64,000 nt of DNA from Actinobacteria bacterium IMCC26256 (GTDB lineage: Bacteria > Actinomycetota > Acidimicrobiia > IMCC26256), in NCBI GenBank assembly GCA_001023575.1, contig CP011489.1, positions 186,001 through 250,000 on the forward strand, given 5' to 3'. The notes under the pieces are model-generated. The model had not been told where the DNA came from. It ran no database searches and saw only the letters and a program-made list of their open reading frames with translations. Both the position numbers and the translations under genes were made by a program. Below are positions 16,222-25,042 of the stretch, piece by piece (position 1 is the stretch's first letter; each line of letters starts with the position of its first letter).

Positions 16222-16886
16222 AGAAACGAAACTTATTTATTGGGTTAGGTGTCTTAGCCATTGCATTGATCGCTGGTATCAGTTGGTATGTGTTGAGTGG
16301 CGATGAGCCGAGCGCACCGTCGCTTCCCGAGAGAGCTTCAGGGGCGACGGGTCCAGGTAGTGCGGATGGCGAGTGGAGAATCTCCGAAGGTTCCTTCGTT
16401 GGCTATCGCGTTTCAGAGCGATTTATCGGCGAGATCATCGACAAAGACGCGGTCGGGCGCACCTCTGATGTGACCGGAGGGCTTAACGTCTCAGGTCTTG
16501 AGGTATCTAATCTGGAGATCGAGGCGAATACAACGACCATTAAGAGCGATCGCGTGCCTCGAGACAGCTACCTCGCATCGAACGCTCTAGAGACTTCAGT
16601 ATTCCCAACCGCGAAGTTTGTAGTGAACGAGCCATTTAATCTTGATGCCAAACCGGTTAGCGGTAGCAAGATCACATTGACGCTTCGGGGAATGCTCACT
16701 CTCCATGGCCAGACACGTAGCCTCGCAATTCCCGTTGAGGCTCGTTGGAACGGTGCAACAATCGACGTAGTTGGAGCGGCCCCAATTACCCTCGCGGATT
16801 ATGGAATTACAACTCCAAGCACACCGATTGTCTCAGTCGCGGGCACTGGAAGCCTTGAGATTCAGCTAATACTGCTGCGTAGGTAG
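16218..16886 (+). CDS. Membrane-anchored YceI-family lipid-binding protein
   Basis: This 222-residue protein has an N-terminal membrane anchor (about 5-27) and a short polar linker. A YceI-like beta-barrel follows (about 50-220), marked by SFVGYRVSERF, DVTGGLNV, SDRVPRDSYLASNALETSVFPTAKF and LTLRGMLTLHGQTRSL. YceI proteins bind polyisoprenoid or similar amphiphiles in the cell envelope. The start overlaps the upstream copper-protein stop (ATGA), so the two are translationally coupled and probably act together outside the membrane. A quinone-like ligand for the copper protein would fit, but this is inference. Confidence 0.88.
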   Translation: MKKRNLFIGLGVLAIALIAGISWYVLSGDEPSAPSLPERASGATGPGSADGEWRISEGSFVGYRVSERFIGEIIDKDAVGRTSDVTGGLNVSGLEVSNLEIEANTTTIKSDRVPRDSYLASNALETSVFPTAKFVVNEPFNLDAKPVSGSKITLTLRGMLTLHGQTRSLAIPVEARWNGATIDVVGAAPITLADYGITTPSTPIVSVAGTGSLEIQLILLRR

Positions 16887-16913
16887 ACGCGAATGGTCCG
16901 CTGCCTCTAAGGT

Positions 16914-17642
16914 TTGGCTATCGAACCTCTTCTTGCCTCCGAGATCATTGCTGGAAATAAGCGACACCGGCGCGCTCCTATTCTCGCGATAGCAGCAGTC
17001 TCGATGCTCCTAGTTGGGTGCTCTGGGGGCAACTCTGGGGAGCCGGCCGCTGGGTCTGACAAGACAACTACTACGAGCCGATCCAATAAGCAGGCGAGTC
17101 CTACAGGGGCCACAGGCTCCTCGGGTGCGACCAACGCAACTGGGGGGGTCGGTGCATCCACAACCTCAACAACTCTCCGCACCAGCTCTACAACTATTAA
17201 AGCTTCATCAGCAGATACTCCAGCAGACCCCGCGGCAACCTCAACAACTAGAGCGGGAGTTACTACGACCACGGTTGTGGGTGCAACTACAACAACGAGA
17301 GCGGCTGTAACGACTACAACGACGAGAGCGACTACAACGACTACACGACCAGTGGTGCCAGGTGCTGCCGCGGTAACAGTCTCAAAAGGCCCTTCAACAA
17401 CAGGCTGCGCCTCCGGTAGCGCATGCGCATACCTTGACGTTCTGCTCACGGACTTTACACCCGGGCAATCAGTAACGGTTCAGTGCTCAAGCACCTCGGG
17501 CAACCCAGGGTCCTTTAGCGCAACCATTGGGCCCGATGGTTCTTTTAATACTGGATTGATTTCTCCATGTAAGTATGGGGTTGCAGGTCAGTATGTATAT
17601 GCAACGGTCGGTACGGTGCACTCAACGCACCTCAAGTGGTAG
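16914..17642 (+). CDS. Lipoprotein with Thr-rich linker and small C-terminal domain
   Basis: This is a 242-residue predicted lipoprotein. A hydrophobic signal (ILAIAAVSMLLVGC) places the lipidated Cys near residue 36. Residues about 45-155 form a low-complexity Ser/Thr/Ala linker that probably spans the wall and may be glycosylated. The C-terminal 85 residues form a compact domain with several cysteines (TTGCASGSACAYLDV, VQCSSTSG, ISPCKYG) and a beta-rich pattern. TTG 16914 is taken as the start because no ATG or GTG precedes the signal sequence in frame; this is uncertain. No function is recognised. It follows the copper/YceI pair on the same strand. Confidence 0.65.
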   Translation: MAIEPLLASEIIAGNKRHRRAPILAIAAVSMLLVGCSGGNSGEPAAGSDKTTTTSRSNKQASPTGATGSSGATNATGGVGASTTSTTLRTSSTTIKASSADTPADPAATSTTRAGVTTTTVVGATTTTRAAVTTTTTRATTTTTRPVVPGAAAVTVSKGPSTTGCASGSACAYLDVLLTDFTPGQSVTVQCSSTSGNPGSFSATIGPDGSFNTGLISPCKYGVAGQYVYATVGTVHSTHLKW

Positions 17643-17706
17643 CGGCGAGCATTCCATAGAAGAAGTGTCTTATAGCGACGGCGATCTGTCGAATGTAATG
17701 GGGGCA

Positions 17707-19059
17707 ATGATGAACACGAAAATGATGAGACTTCGATCAGCGATTATTGGTACGGCACTCCTTGCAGGGGTAATTGCCCCAATTGCGACTGCTGCTCCAG
17801 CCTCTGCGACTTCTTCCTTGGTGTCTATTGGCGATGCCTCAGCCGTGGAAGGAAATCTCGGCCAGGGGAGGGTGATCTCTTTCCCAATTGCACTCGACGC
17901 GCCTACGACAGTCGATGTCCACGTTGACTGGAAGATTCAATTGGTCGGCACCGCTACTGCTGCGGACGTTCAATACGTTGTGGACGGCTTCAAGACTGCG
18001 ACTATTCGCGCCGGAAAGGTTCAGGCGTTTGCAAATGCGGTTATTTATGCAGACACACTGGTCGAGAGTGACGAGACCTTCGAGATTCACATACTCGGTG
18101 CAACTGGTGCCGATGTAAACGACCACATGGCGGTCGGAACCGTGATTGATGACGACTCTGAGTCAACCTCCACCTCCATTTTGGGTGCTGGCGGCGGCAG
18201 TGTGCACGAGGGAAATTTAGGTACTAGGCAGGGAAAAATCTGGGTCACTCTCTCCGCTCCTTCCCTTACACCGGTCTCAGTGGTAGCAACGCTTACGGAC
18301 ACGGGCGCCGGGACGTTTTACAAGGCATTTACTAAGACGCTTATGTTTCGTCCCGGTCAGTATAAAAAACCAATTGTACTAACGATCTACCCAAATGCTG
18401 CTACTACGGGAGATCGCATCGTCACTTTGATGCTCTCGGGTGCGACAAACGGTGCGAACATAATGACACCAGCTGTTGCGACCACAATTGTGGATGATGA
18501 CGACGCTTCAGCTGCGCGTATCTATTCAATCTCTGACTCTCGCCTCACCCCAGAGCAGGTGCTGCGTGCGCAGGCGCTCATTGATGTCTCGACTACAGCG
18601 ACGGCTCAGTACGCCGGCCTGGTTGGGTGGAGTGCCCTAAACGCAGCGCTCCTCCAACGCGGATACACCTCAATTGGAGACGGGGGGACTGGCTTTGAGC
18701 ACTACACGAACTCTGTATTCCTGAACGATGGTATTGAACTCAACGCAAGCAAGGTTGAGTCCATAGTGCTTCAGCGCCAGTCCAATGGTTTATGGGTTCT
18801 TGGGGCTGCGATGTACATCCTCAACAATGGCAAGACCATGGCGGATGTACCTGAGATAGCAGGGACCTTTACTACTTGGCACGATCACCAAAATCTCTGC
18901 TGGAACGGGTCGGTGGTCGTAGGTTTCCTTGTTAACGGTACTTGTACTGCGGGAGTATTCCGTGCAACGCCACCCATGCTGCACGTCTGGATGACTCTGC
19001 AGGCCTGTGGTCCGTTTATTGGGACAGAAGGCTTCGGCGGCGGAACCTGCACGCACTAA
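17707..19059 (+). CDS. Secreted Calx-beta protein with a conserved HDH/Cys C-terminal domain
   Basis: This 450-residue protein starts at ATG 17707, giving a clean signal peptide (MMNTKMMRLRSAIIGTALLAG...). Two Calx-beta domains follow (about 35-150 and 155-270), each ending in a VIDDD or VDDDD motif, typical of calcium-binding adhesion modules. The C-terminal 170 residues are a separate domain with a TTWHDHQNLCW motif, a GTCTAGVFRATPPMLHVWM motif and a final CGPFIGTEGFGGGTC. The histidines and cysteines suggest a metal site or disulfides. I do not know a function for this domain. It follows the Thr-rich lipoprotein, so the 14.6-19.1 kb block is devoted to exported proteins. Confidence 0.72.
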   Translation: MMNTKMMRLRSAIIGTALLAGVIAPIATAAPASATSSLVSIGDASAVEGNLGQGRVISFPIALDAPTTVDVHVDWKIQLVGTATAADVQYVVDGFKTATIRAGKVQAFANAVIYADTLVESDETFEIHILGATGADVNDHMAVGTVIDDDSESTSTSILGAGGGSVHEGNLGTRQGKIWVTLSAPSLTPVSVVATLTDTGAGTFYKAFTKTLMFRPGQYKKPIVLTIYPNAATTGDRIVTLMLSGATNGANIMTPAVATTIVDDDDASAARIYSISDSRLTPEQVLRAQALIDVSTTATAQYAGLVGWSALNAALLQRGYTSIGDGGTGFEHYTNSVFLNDGIELNASKVESIVLQRQSNGLWVLGAAMYILNNGKTMADVPEIAGTFTTWHDHQNLCWNGSVVVGFLVNGTCTAGVFRATPPMLHVWMTLQACGPFIGTEGFGGGTCTH

Positions 19060-19090
19060 CCCGTCAAAGCGGTTTTAGTGCATGAGGTAA

Positions 19091-20047
19091 TTAACCCTCT
19101 AGGGGAACTACTGCTGGCTCGGTAGGCGAACCTGCGCGCGCATTACGGAGGCCGTCTATCGAGACCGCCAACAGTGCTAACCAAGCAACAGCAAAGCCAG
19201 CCACCCTCCATGGGGGCATGGGCTCCGAGTAGAGCGCAACCCCTAGCGCAAGGTTGATCGTAGGGACTATGTACTGCAGCCATCCAAGGGTGGAGAGCGC
19301 AACACTCTGCGCTGCGCGTGCGAAAAGCAGAAGGGGTATAGCAGTGGCTACCCCCGCAAACGCGATTAATTGTGTCTGTGTACTCGTCGCACCATGGAGT
19401 GCTCCGTCTCCGAATCCTTGTTGAGCAGCGAGAGCAAGAATCGCGAGGGGGAGCAGCACGAATGCTTCACTTGTTAGGCCAATTAGTGGTCCAAACGGAA
19501 CGCGCTTCTTAAGCACTCCGTAGAGAGTCCAGGTAAGTGCAATGAGAACTGCGAAAACTGGTGGACGGCCATAGCCAAATGCCAGTAGTGCAACACTCAG
19601 CGCTGCGAGCCCAATAGCGCATCGCTGCACAAATCTAAGGTGCTCATGAAGAATCACTGCGCCTGCAAGCACGAGGCCAAGTGGGGATAGCAAATAACCC
19701 AGAGCGGCATCAACAACGCGATCATGTGTTACGCAGAACACGTAGATGGTCCAGTTTGTTGCGAGTGCAATTGCTGCAAGAGATGTGCGCGCAAAGATTT
19801 GAGGCGACGCGAGCGGCCGCAATGATCGCCACGATCGAGTGATGAATACAACCGCGCCGAGAAGTACAGCGGAGCCAACGATGCGCCAACCAATTAGAGA
19901 GAACGCATTGATGCCGCTCATCGCATGCCAGTAGAGGGTTAGGAGCCCCCAGATGACGTACGCGCTAACTCCCGCCAAGACGCCGTTACGGTGATCATGT
20001 TGATTACCCATCGAAATACCCACTGCTATGCCTACGGTAATACCCAT
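19091..20047 (-). CDS. rarD: RarD/EamA-family permease
   Basis: This protein has up to 318 residues and about ten membrane helices, with the RarD pattern near the start (GVLAGVSAYVIWGLLTLYWHAM, LIGWRIVGSA) and the later WLQYIVPTINLALGVALYSEPMPPW segment. RarD proteins are DMT-superfamily exporters named for chloramphenicol sensitivity; true substrates are not defined. The start is ambiguous. The first 16 residues are a tetrapeptide repeat MGIT-VGIA-VGIS-MGNQ encoded by a 12-bp tandem repeat. ATG 20011, the last unit, matches the usual family N-terminus and has a GTGGG site upstream. ATG 20047 has no visible ribosome site. Confidence 0.88.
   Translation of the reverse strand: MGITVGIAVGISMGNQHDHRNGVLAGVSAYVIWGLLTLYWHAMSGINAFSLIGWRIVGSAVLLGAVVFITRSWRSLRPLASPQIFARTSLAAIALATNWTIYVFCVTHDRVVDAALGYLLSPLGLVLAGAVILHEHLRFVQRCAIGLAALSVALLAFGYGRPPVFAVLIALTWTLYGVLKKRVPFGPLIGLTSEAFVLLPLAILALAAQQGFGDGALHGATSTQTQLIAFAGVATAIPLLLFARAAQSVALSTLGWLQYIVPTINLALGVALYSEPMPPWRVAGFAVAWLALLAVSIDGLRNARAGSPTEPAVVPLEG
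20000..20047 (-). repeat. 12-bp tandem repeat x4 spanning the rarD start codon
   Basis: Four 12-bp units (minus strand, from 20047, 20035, 20023 and 20011) read ATGGGTATTACC, GTAGGCATAGCA, GTGGGTATTTCG and ATGGGTAATCAA. They encode MGIT, VGIA, VGIS and MGNQ. Three of the four begin with a usable start codon. Confidence 0.85.
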
Positions 20048-20155
20048 GACGATTTGTCAGAACTTGTTACCAGCAATCTAAAACACTAATTACATCTATG
20101 TAGTTGTCCCAGCCCTTGTTTACCCTACGCACTACTGCAAACAGGGGGTAAATCT

Positions 20156-20809
20156 TTGAATCCTATTTCCGCGGCATCTAACGATGAGGTGTCAAGTTCT
20201 AATCGCTCGCCAAGTTCGTTCTCGCCTGATGCGATGGACGCCTCGGTGCTTGTCGTATCTAATGATCCTACGGTCAGAGCTGCGCTGTTAGCACTATGCC
20301 GCGCTATCACTCCAGCGTCTGTCACGAGTGCACGTGTGCTCCCGTCGGATCTTTCTGCCCATGGCGCCATCCTTGTAATCGTCGACCCTGGTGACGGTAG
20401 CCAAGGTGTTGCACGCACAATTCTCAGTGCCGCGGTATTCTCCGTTCCAGTGCTTGTCATCCCTCCCGCGTGGCGTGATTCGCTTCTCGCTGGTGTGCTC
20501 GGAGACTCAGCCATTGTCGTCCCCGAGATTGCAGTAGTCGTTGCAGCAGCGTTGGCGGCAGGGCGCGGGATCGGTGTGGACGAATCCGAGGGTGCCGCAC
20601 TCGGAGTACGCGAGAAGCAGGTCATCACTTTGGTGGCAAGCGGGCTAAGCGATGATGAGATAGCGGATGCGCTTGGTATCGCATCGAGCACAGTGCGGTC
20701 CCACCTCGACCGCATAGGGCAAAAAACCGGGGCTAGACGGCGACCGGCAATTATGCGCCTAGCTCAGCAGCGCGGACTAATCCCTGATGAGCCTCAGGGC
20801 AAGGCCTGA
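20156..20809 (+). CDS. LuxR-type HTH regulator with degenerate receiver-like domain
   Basis: This 217-residue protein has an N-terminal alpha/beta domain (about 28-140, SVLVVSNDPTVRAALLALC, ILVIVDPGDG) that looks like a receiver without a convincing phospho-Asp pocket. A C-terminal LuxR/GerE helix-turn-helix follows (about 147-205, LGVREKQVITLVASGLSDDEIADALGIASSTVRSHLDRIGQKTGA). TTG 20156 is supported by AGGGGG at 20141-20147, 8 nt upstream; ATG 20234 is an alternative. It stands alone between rarD and nadE. The target and signal are unknown. Confidence 0.82.
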   Translation: MNPISAASNDEVSSSNRSPSSFSPDAMDASVLVVSNDPTVRAALLALCRAITPASVTSARVLPSDLSAHGAILVIVDPGDGSQGVARTILSAAVFSVPVLVIPPAWRDSLLAGVLGDSAIVVPEIAVVVAAALAAGRGIGVDESEGAALGVREKQVITLVASGLSDDEIADALGIASSTVRSHLDRIGQKTGARRRPAIMRLAQQRGLIPDEPQGKA

Positions 20810-20871
20810 TTCGCTAGAGCAGAAAGATCGCTATTGCTGCCAAGTCTCCTCTAGCGCCGTATCCTTGCTGC

Positions 20872-22575
20872 GTGCAACTAATTCGCGTCGCGGCAGCCCA
20901 GTCGAATTTCGTGGTCGGTGACCTTGAAGGAAACCTAGAGCGCGCCCTCAGTGCTTATACAGCGGCAGCATCAGCAGGCGTTGATCTAGTTGTCTTTCCA
21001 GAGTTAACGATCACTGGCTACCCGCCCGAGGATCTGTTATTAAAGAATGCTTTTCTTAAGCGGTCCTTTGAGTGCGTAGAGGAGTTTGCGTCAAGGACGA
21101 CCAGTGCCGTCGCAGTAATTGGGTTTCCAGAGTCCGTAGGTTTACTGATGAACTCTGCTGCAGTCTGCGCAGGTGGATCGATAATTGGCATCTACCGTAA
21201 GCACCTTCTGCCTAACTACTCAGTCTTTGACGAGCAGAGATACTTTGCAGCATCCATAGAGGATGGTCCACTATTTGTCGTCGCCGGCGTTCGAGTCGGG
21301 GTGACAATCTGCGAGGATGCTTGGAGTCAAAGCGGGCCGATACTCTCGCAGACTGCGGGTGGTGCAGAGTTGATTCTCAACCTCAACGCTTCACCGTATT
21401 ACGCAGGCAGAGTCGCCGAGCGTGAAACGATGTTGAGCACGCGCGCAGAGGAGGCTGGCGTTCCAATTGTTTACGCCAATCTTGTCGGCGGTCAGGACGA
21501 GCTTGTATTTGACGGCGCCTCCATGATCGTTAATGAGCATGGAGTGCTACTGGCGCGTGCTGCTCAATTCTCTGAGGAACTCCTGGTCGCGGATTTGGAG
21601 GTACCAACCGGAGCGGATCGGCGAGACATCAAGCGGCCTGATGCGGAGCCGCTTACAGAGATTCTCGTCAGTACTGAGTCAATCAGAACAGGGTCTACAG
21701 CGACTCCCTCCGTTCATCCGCTCTTATCGCCGACCCATGAAGTATTCGAGGCACTTGTGCTCGGCACCCGCGATTATGTCCGCAAGAATGGCTTCTCTGA
21801 GGTTGTAATTGGGCTCTCAGGTGGTATCGATTCGTCGATCGTTGCTGCAATTGCGGTGGAGGCTCTTGGGGCAGATTGTGTTCACGGAGTATTGATGCCG
21901 AGCCGTTGGTCATCTCCAGGGAGCCTTATAGATGCAGCCGCTCTAGCAGATGCTCTCAATATTGAGACGAGAACTATCCCCATTGAGGCCGCGCACGCTG
22001 CGTTCGAGTCTCTCCTGACGGAGTCATTTATAGATCGCTTGCCGGATCTCACGGAGGAGAATCTTCAGGCGCGGGTGAGGGGAACACTTTTGATGGCGCT
22101 CTCCAACAAGTTTGGCTGGATGGTCCTCACCACAGGCAATAAATCAGAGATGGCGACCGGATACTCAACTCTCTATGGCGACATGGCGGGCGGTTTTGCG
22201 GTTATAAAAGATGTAGAAAAAATGCTTGTCTTTGAGTTGTGTCGCGACCTCAATACGCGATCTGGTCGCGAGATCATTCCGGCCGATGTAATTGCGAAGC
22301 CTCCGAGCGCGGAGTTGCGCCCAGATCAGAAGGACGAAGACTCTCTCCCGCCTTATGCAGTTCTCGATCGCGTGATCGAGGCATACGTAGAGCGTGACCT
22401 ATCACTCGCAGAGATTGAGGCAGAAGGCTTTGAACGCGAGGTAATCGAGCAAGTTATTCGTTTGATAGACCGAAGTGAGTACAAGAGGCGCCAATCACCA
22501 CCCGGGGTTCGTGTTACCCCGAAGGCATTTGGCAAGGATCGTCGACTCCCAATTACTAACCGTTGGCAGGGGTGA
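20872..22575 (+). CDS. nadE: Glutamine-dependent NAD+ synthetase
   Basis: This 567-residue enzyme carries out the last step of NAD synthesis, amidating nicotinate adenine dinucleotide with glutamine nitrogen. The N-terminal glutaminase (CN-hydrolase) domain shows the Glu-Lys-Cys triad: FPELTITGYPPEDLL, YRKHLLPN and VTICEDAW. The C-terminal synthetase shows the ATP-binding SGGIDSS loop and TTGNKSEMATGYSTLYGDMAGG. At 567 residues it is the short bacterial form rather than the approximately 680-residue mycobacterial form. It starts at GTG 20872. It overlaps the following EamA gene by 4 nt. nadB and nadC lie at 60.4-62.9 kb, so the de novo route is nearly complete in this window. Confidence 0.96.
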   Translation: MQLIRVAAAQSNFVVGDLEGNLERALSAYTAAASAGVDLVVFPELTITGYPPEDLLLKNAFLKRSFECVEEFASRTTSAVAVIGFPESVGLLMNSAAVCAGGSIIGIYRKHLLPNYSVFDEQRYFAASIEDGPLFVVAGVRVGVTICEDAWSQSGPILSQTAGGAELILNLNASPYYAGRVAERETMLSTRAEEAGVPIVYANLVGGQDELVFDGASMIVNEHGVLLARAAQFSEELLVADLEVPTGADRRDIKRPDAEPLTEILVSTESIRTGSTATPSVHPLLSPTHEVFEALVLGTRDYVRKNGFSEVVIGLSGGIDSSIVAAIAVEALGADCVHGVLMPSRWSSPGSLIDAAALADALNIETRTIPIEAAHAAFESLLTESFIDRLPDLTEENLQARVRGTLLMALSNKFGWMVLTTGNKSEMATGYSTLYGDMAGGFAVIKDVEKMLVFELCRDLNTRSGREIIPADVIAKPPSAELRPDQKDEDSLPPYAVLDRVIEAYVERDLSLAEIEAEGFEREVIEQVIRLIDRSEYKRRQSPPGVRVTPKAFGKDRRLPITNRWQG

Positions 22576-23528
22576 CCGCCGCGAACGATCGCTCCTGGCG
22601 CAGCACTCTTTGGGTTTACGCCCCGGAGTTGGCTATTGGACTAGCAGCGATCCTCTATGGATCTACTTTTAGATTTACTCAGGTCTCTATAGAGCGAACC
22701 ACTCCTGCTGCGTTAAACACGATTCGTTTCGCAGTAGGCGCAGCAGCGATCTTGCCGTTTGCACTTCGAGGTGGGTGGAGAGGGCCGCGCGTTCGGCACA
22801 CCGACACGCTGCGAATATTTATTTTTATCTCTGTGGTAGTTGGCCTGATTACTGCAGCCGGCACGATGGCTCAGACAATTGGCCTTCGGCATACAACGGT
22901 CTCCAACTCGGCATTCATCACCGGACTATTCGCGGTATTCACCCCAATCATTGAGGCGCTTATTTATAGAAGATGGCCGCGACGCGGAATTGTTGAGGCA
23001 GTAGCAGTATCGATGGTCGGCTTATACCTACTCACCGGCGCTTCGCTCTCTCTGCATTTTGGCGATGTGTTGACTCTCGCCGCAGCACTCTTCTATGCGG
23101 GCTGGTATGTGATTGTTGGGGCGTATGCAAACCGATTTAACACGATCGCTTTTGTGGCGACCCAACTCGCTGTGATCTCAATAGTCTGCTTGCCCTTCGC
23201 GATTATTGATGGCTTTGGGAAGATCGACTCATATGTTCTCTGGACAATCCTCTATACAGGGGTCGGGTGCTCAGCGATTGCATTCTCTTTATCTGCATGG
23301 GCTCAACGCCGAGTCGATCCATCGCGCACAACAATTATTAGCCTCGTGGAGCCGGTGGTTGCTGGAGTAATTGGCTTTTTCGTAGGCGAGCGCTTGGGGA
23401 TACCCGGCTATCTTGGAGCCGTTTTGATCTTGGCTGCCATTGTCATCGCAGAGCGCGGAACTCATGGGCGCTTAGCCGCAGAAGAACCATCGAGAGAAAC
23501 ACCTAGAGAAACACCGAGCGGAGTTTGA
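22572..23528 (+). CDS. EamA/DMT-superfamily transporter
   Basis: This is a 318-residue ten-helix permease with two EamA halves (first ends near LYLLTGASLSL; second contains AFSLSAWAQRRVDPSRTTIISLVEPVVAGVIGFFVGERL). GTG 22572 overlaps the nadE stop (GTGA), indicating coupling. The substrate is unknown; an amino acid or other metabolite is typical. The C-terminus ends in short RETP repeats encoded by a 12-bp duplication just before the stop. Confidence 0.9.
   Translation: MTAANDRSWRSTLWVYAPELAIGLAAILYGSTFRFTQVSIERTTPAALNTIRFAVGAAAILPFALRGGWRGPRVRHTDTLRIFIFISVVVGLITAAGTMAQTIGLRHTTVSNSAFITGLFAVFTPIIEALIYRRWPRRGIVEAVAVSMVGLYLLTGASLSLHFGDVLTLAAALFYAGWYVIVGAYANRFNTIAFVATQLAVISIVCLPFAIIDGFGKIDSYVLWTILYTGVGCSAIAFSLSAWAQRRVDPSRTTIISLVEPVVAGVIGFFVGERLGIPGYLGAVLILAAIVIAERGTHGRLAAEEPSRETPRETPSGV
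23493..23516 (+). repeat. 12-bp duplication at the EamA-gene 3' end
   Basis: AGAGAAACACCT at 23493 and AGAGAAACACCG at 23505 encode RETP-RETP 12 nt before the stop. A weaker third unit precedes them at 23481. Confidence 0.75.
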
Positions 23529-23559
23529 CCCGGGACCGTCAAGTGGTGAGAATGGTGCA

Positions 23560-24231
23560 ATGGTAGATGGACGCAAACCCCGACCCGCTTTTGCACCTTG
23601 GGACAGGAGAGCCCTCCCGGGTCTCTTTGATGTCGAGGAGTCAGCACGCCGTGTAGGCGCATATGCATGGCTTGAGATGCGACTCTTCGAGGCACTAGGC
23701 GGATGGATCGCGACAGTCCCTGAACTCGATGTCAAACTCGTACTTGGGCGCCACTGCTATCACCACGCCTGGCATGCGGAGCAGTTGCAGCAGCGGCTTC
23801 CAGAGTTGCGTGAGATGAACCCAGCGCGCCTTACCCTCCCAGCCAACGAGGGAATCGTTGCCTTCGCTGAGGCGCTAATCGAGCCGGAGGCTGCGGAGCA
23901 GACAATTGAGAAACTCGTTGGCGTATTTAGAGTGCTGCTTCCACGGACTATTGCGGCTTATACGTACCACCTAAACGGCACCTCAACCATCACAGATGCA
24001 CCAACAATTCGTACACTCAATTTCTTGCTGCAGGACGAGTTCGAAGACTGGCGTGAGGGAGAGATGCTGCTTCAGTCGCTCATAAAAACCCCCGAGCAGA
24101 TTGAGCGTGCTTCAAATAGGGCTAAATCTCTTGAGGCCTTGATCGTGGTGGCGGGTGGTATAGCGGGAGCGGGTACGCTTGGCGAGGAAGTAAATGAGTC
24201 GGAGAATAAATCAGAGGCGGTTCCAGAGTGA
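23560..24231 (+). CDS. Ferritin-like helical protein, diverged partner of the next gene
   Basis: This 223-residue, mostly helical protein resembles a diverged ferritin-like four-helix bundle. Candidate metal residues are E39 (YAWLEMRLFE), a His-rich helix 65-74 (RHCYHHAWHAE, giving HxxH), Y134/H137, and an acidic helix 159-168 (DEFEDWREGE). It lacks the clean ExxH pairs seen in the next gene, with which it overlaps by 4 nt (GTGA). A short hydrophobic Ala/Gly stretch (about 195-208) precedes an acidic tail. The tight coupling suggests the two products form a hetero-oligomer. No function is recognised. Confidence 0.6.
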   Translation: MVDGRKPRPAFAPWDRRALPGLFDVEESARRVGAYAWLEMRLFEALGGWIATVPELDVKLVLGRHCYHHAWHAEQLQQRLPELREMNPARLTLPANEGIVAFAEALIEPEAAEQTIEKLVGVFRVLLPRTIAAYTYHLNGTSTITDAPTIRTLNFLLQDEFEDWREGEMLLQSLIKTPEQIERASNRAKSLEALIVVAGGIAGAGTLGEEVNESENKSEAVPE

Positions 24232-25037
24232 AGAGATTTCTGCCAGTTGAAGAGCTTGCACGCGACGAGCGTTTTATCCGGTCCGACCTAGCTGAAGGAT
24301 TTGCTGATCCTCGCAATGGACGCGTCCGTGATCGCACCATTAGTACGGCGCGCCTTCAACCAGATCGAGCAGCAGCGCCCGACCGCGCCCGATCTCTAAT
24401 GCACGGAATTTTCGTAGGGGAGATACAGGCCCTTGAGGCTGCAGGGCGTACAACATTCGATTTCGACGACGCAGATGCGCCATTTGCTCTGAAGCTCGAT
24501 ATGGCACGTCAGTGCTGGGACGAGTCTCGTCATGTAGAGATATCAGTCAAACTCGGCGAGCACATGGGTACTGAGATCGGCGAATATACAGAGGCAACGT
24601 TTCTTTACGAGGCTGCTTGTGTAACTGACCCTGCGATGCGACTTGCGGGAGTAAATCGCGCGCTCGAGGGCCTAGCGATTGATGTCTTCAACACAATGAA
24701 AGATTTTGGTGAAGCCTCGGGCGACCCGGTTCTTCAATTCTGTGAAGACTGGATGCTCGCCGATGAAGTTACACACGTGAAGATGGGCTCTGATTGGCTC
24801 CGTCGACTAACCGAGCGTGACCCTGAGAGGCGTGAGCGCGCACTCGAGTTCCAGCGTGCAGTCGACAAACTCTTCAGCCTTGGAGGGTTCCGAGGCGAGA
24901 CCGATGAGAGCCCAATCCAGATTGCTCGTAGATTCCGCGAGTTGGCTGGCTTCGATACCAAAGAGATCGACGAGATTGCAGGGCTTGCCGCCGAATCGAT
25001 CGCTGAGACTCGTGCGCTACTTGGTAAGACAGGCTGA
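24228..25037 (+). CDS. Ferritin-like diiron protein
   Basis: This 269-residue protein carries a classical carboxylate-bridged diiron pattern on four helices: E65 (FVGEIQALE), E99-x-x-H102 (WDESRHVE), E147 (NRALEGLAID) and E180-x-x-H183 (ADEVTHVKMG). This is the E...ExxH...E...ExxH arrangement of ferritin-like oxidases and oxygenases, and the large N- and C-terminal extensions make storage ferritin unlikely. It starts at GTG 24228, overlapping the previous gene. A hypothetical gene follows after 5 nt, so three genes are probably one unit. An oxidase or N-oxygenase role is inference from the motif; the substrate is unknown. Confidence 0.75.
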   Translation: MKRFLPVEELARDERFIRSDLAEGFADPRNGRVRDRTISTARLQPDRAAAPDRARSLMHGIFVGEIQALEAAGRTTFDFDDADAPFALKLDMARQCWDESRHVEISVKLGEHMGTEIGEYTEATFLYEAACVTDPAMRLAGVNRALEGLAIDVFNTMKDFGEASGDPVLQFCEDWMLADEVTHVKMGSDWLRRLTERDPERRERALEFQRAVDKLFSLGGFRGETDESPIQIARRFRELAGFDTKEIDEIAGLAAESIAETRALLGKTG

Positions 25038-25042
25038 GTTCT

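Noticed and set aside
16907-17449. 180-codon Val-rich frame opposite the Thr-rich lipoprotein
   Set aside because: It is the mirror of Thr-codon repeats (ACN read as NGT) in the linker; the + strand has a signal peptide and lipobox.
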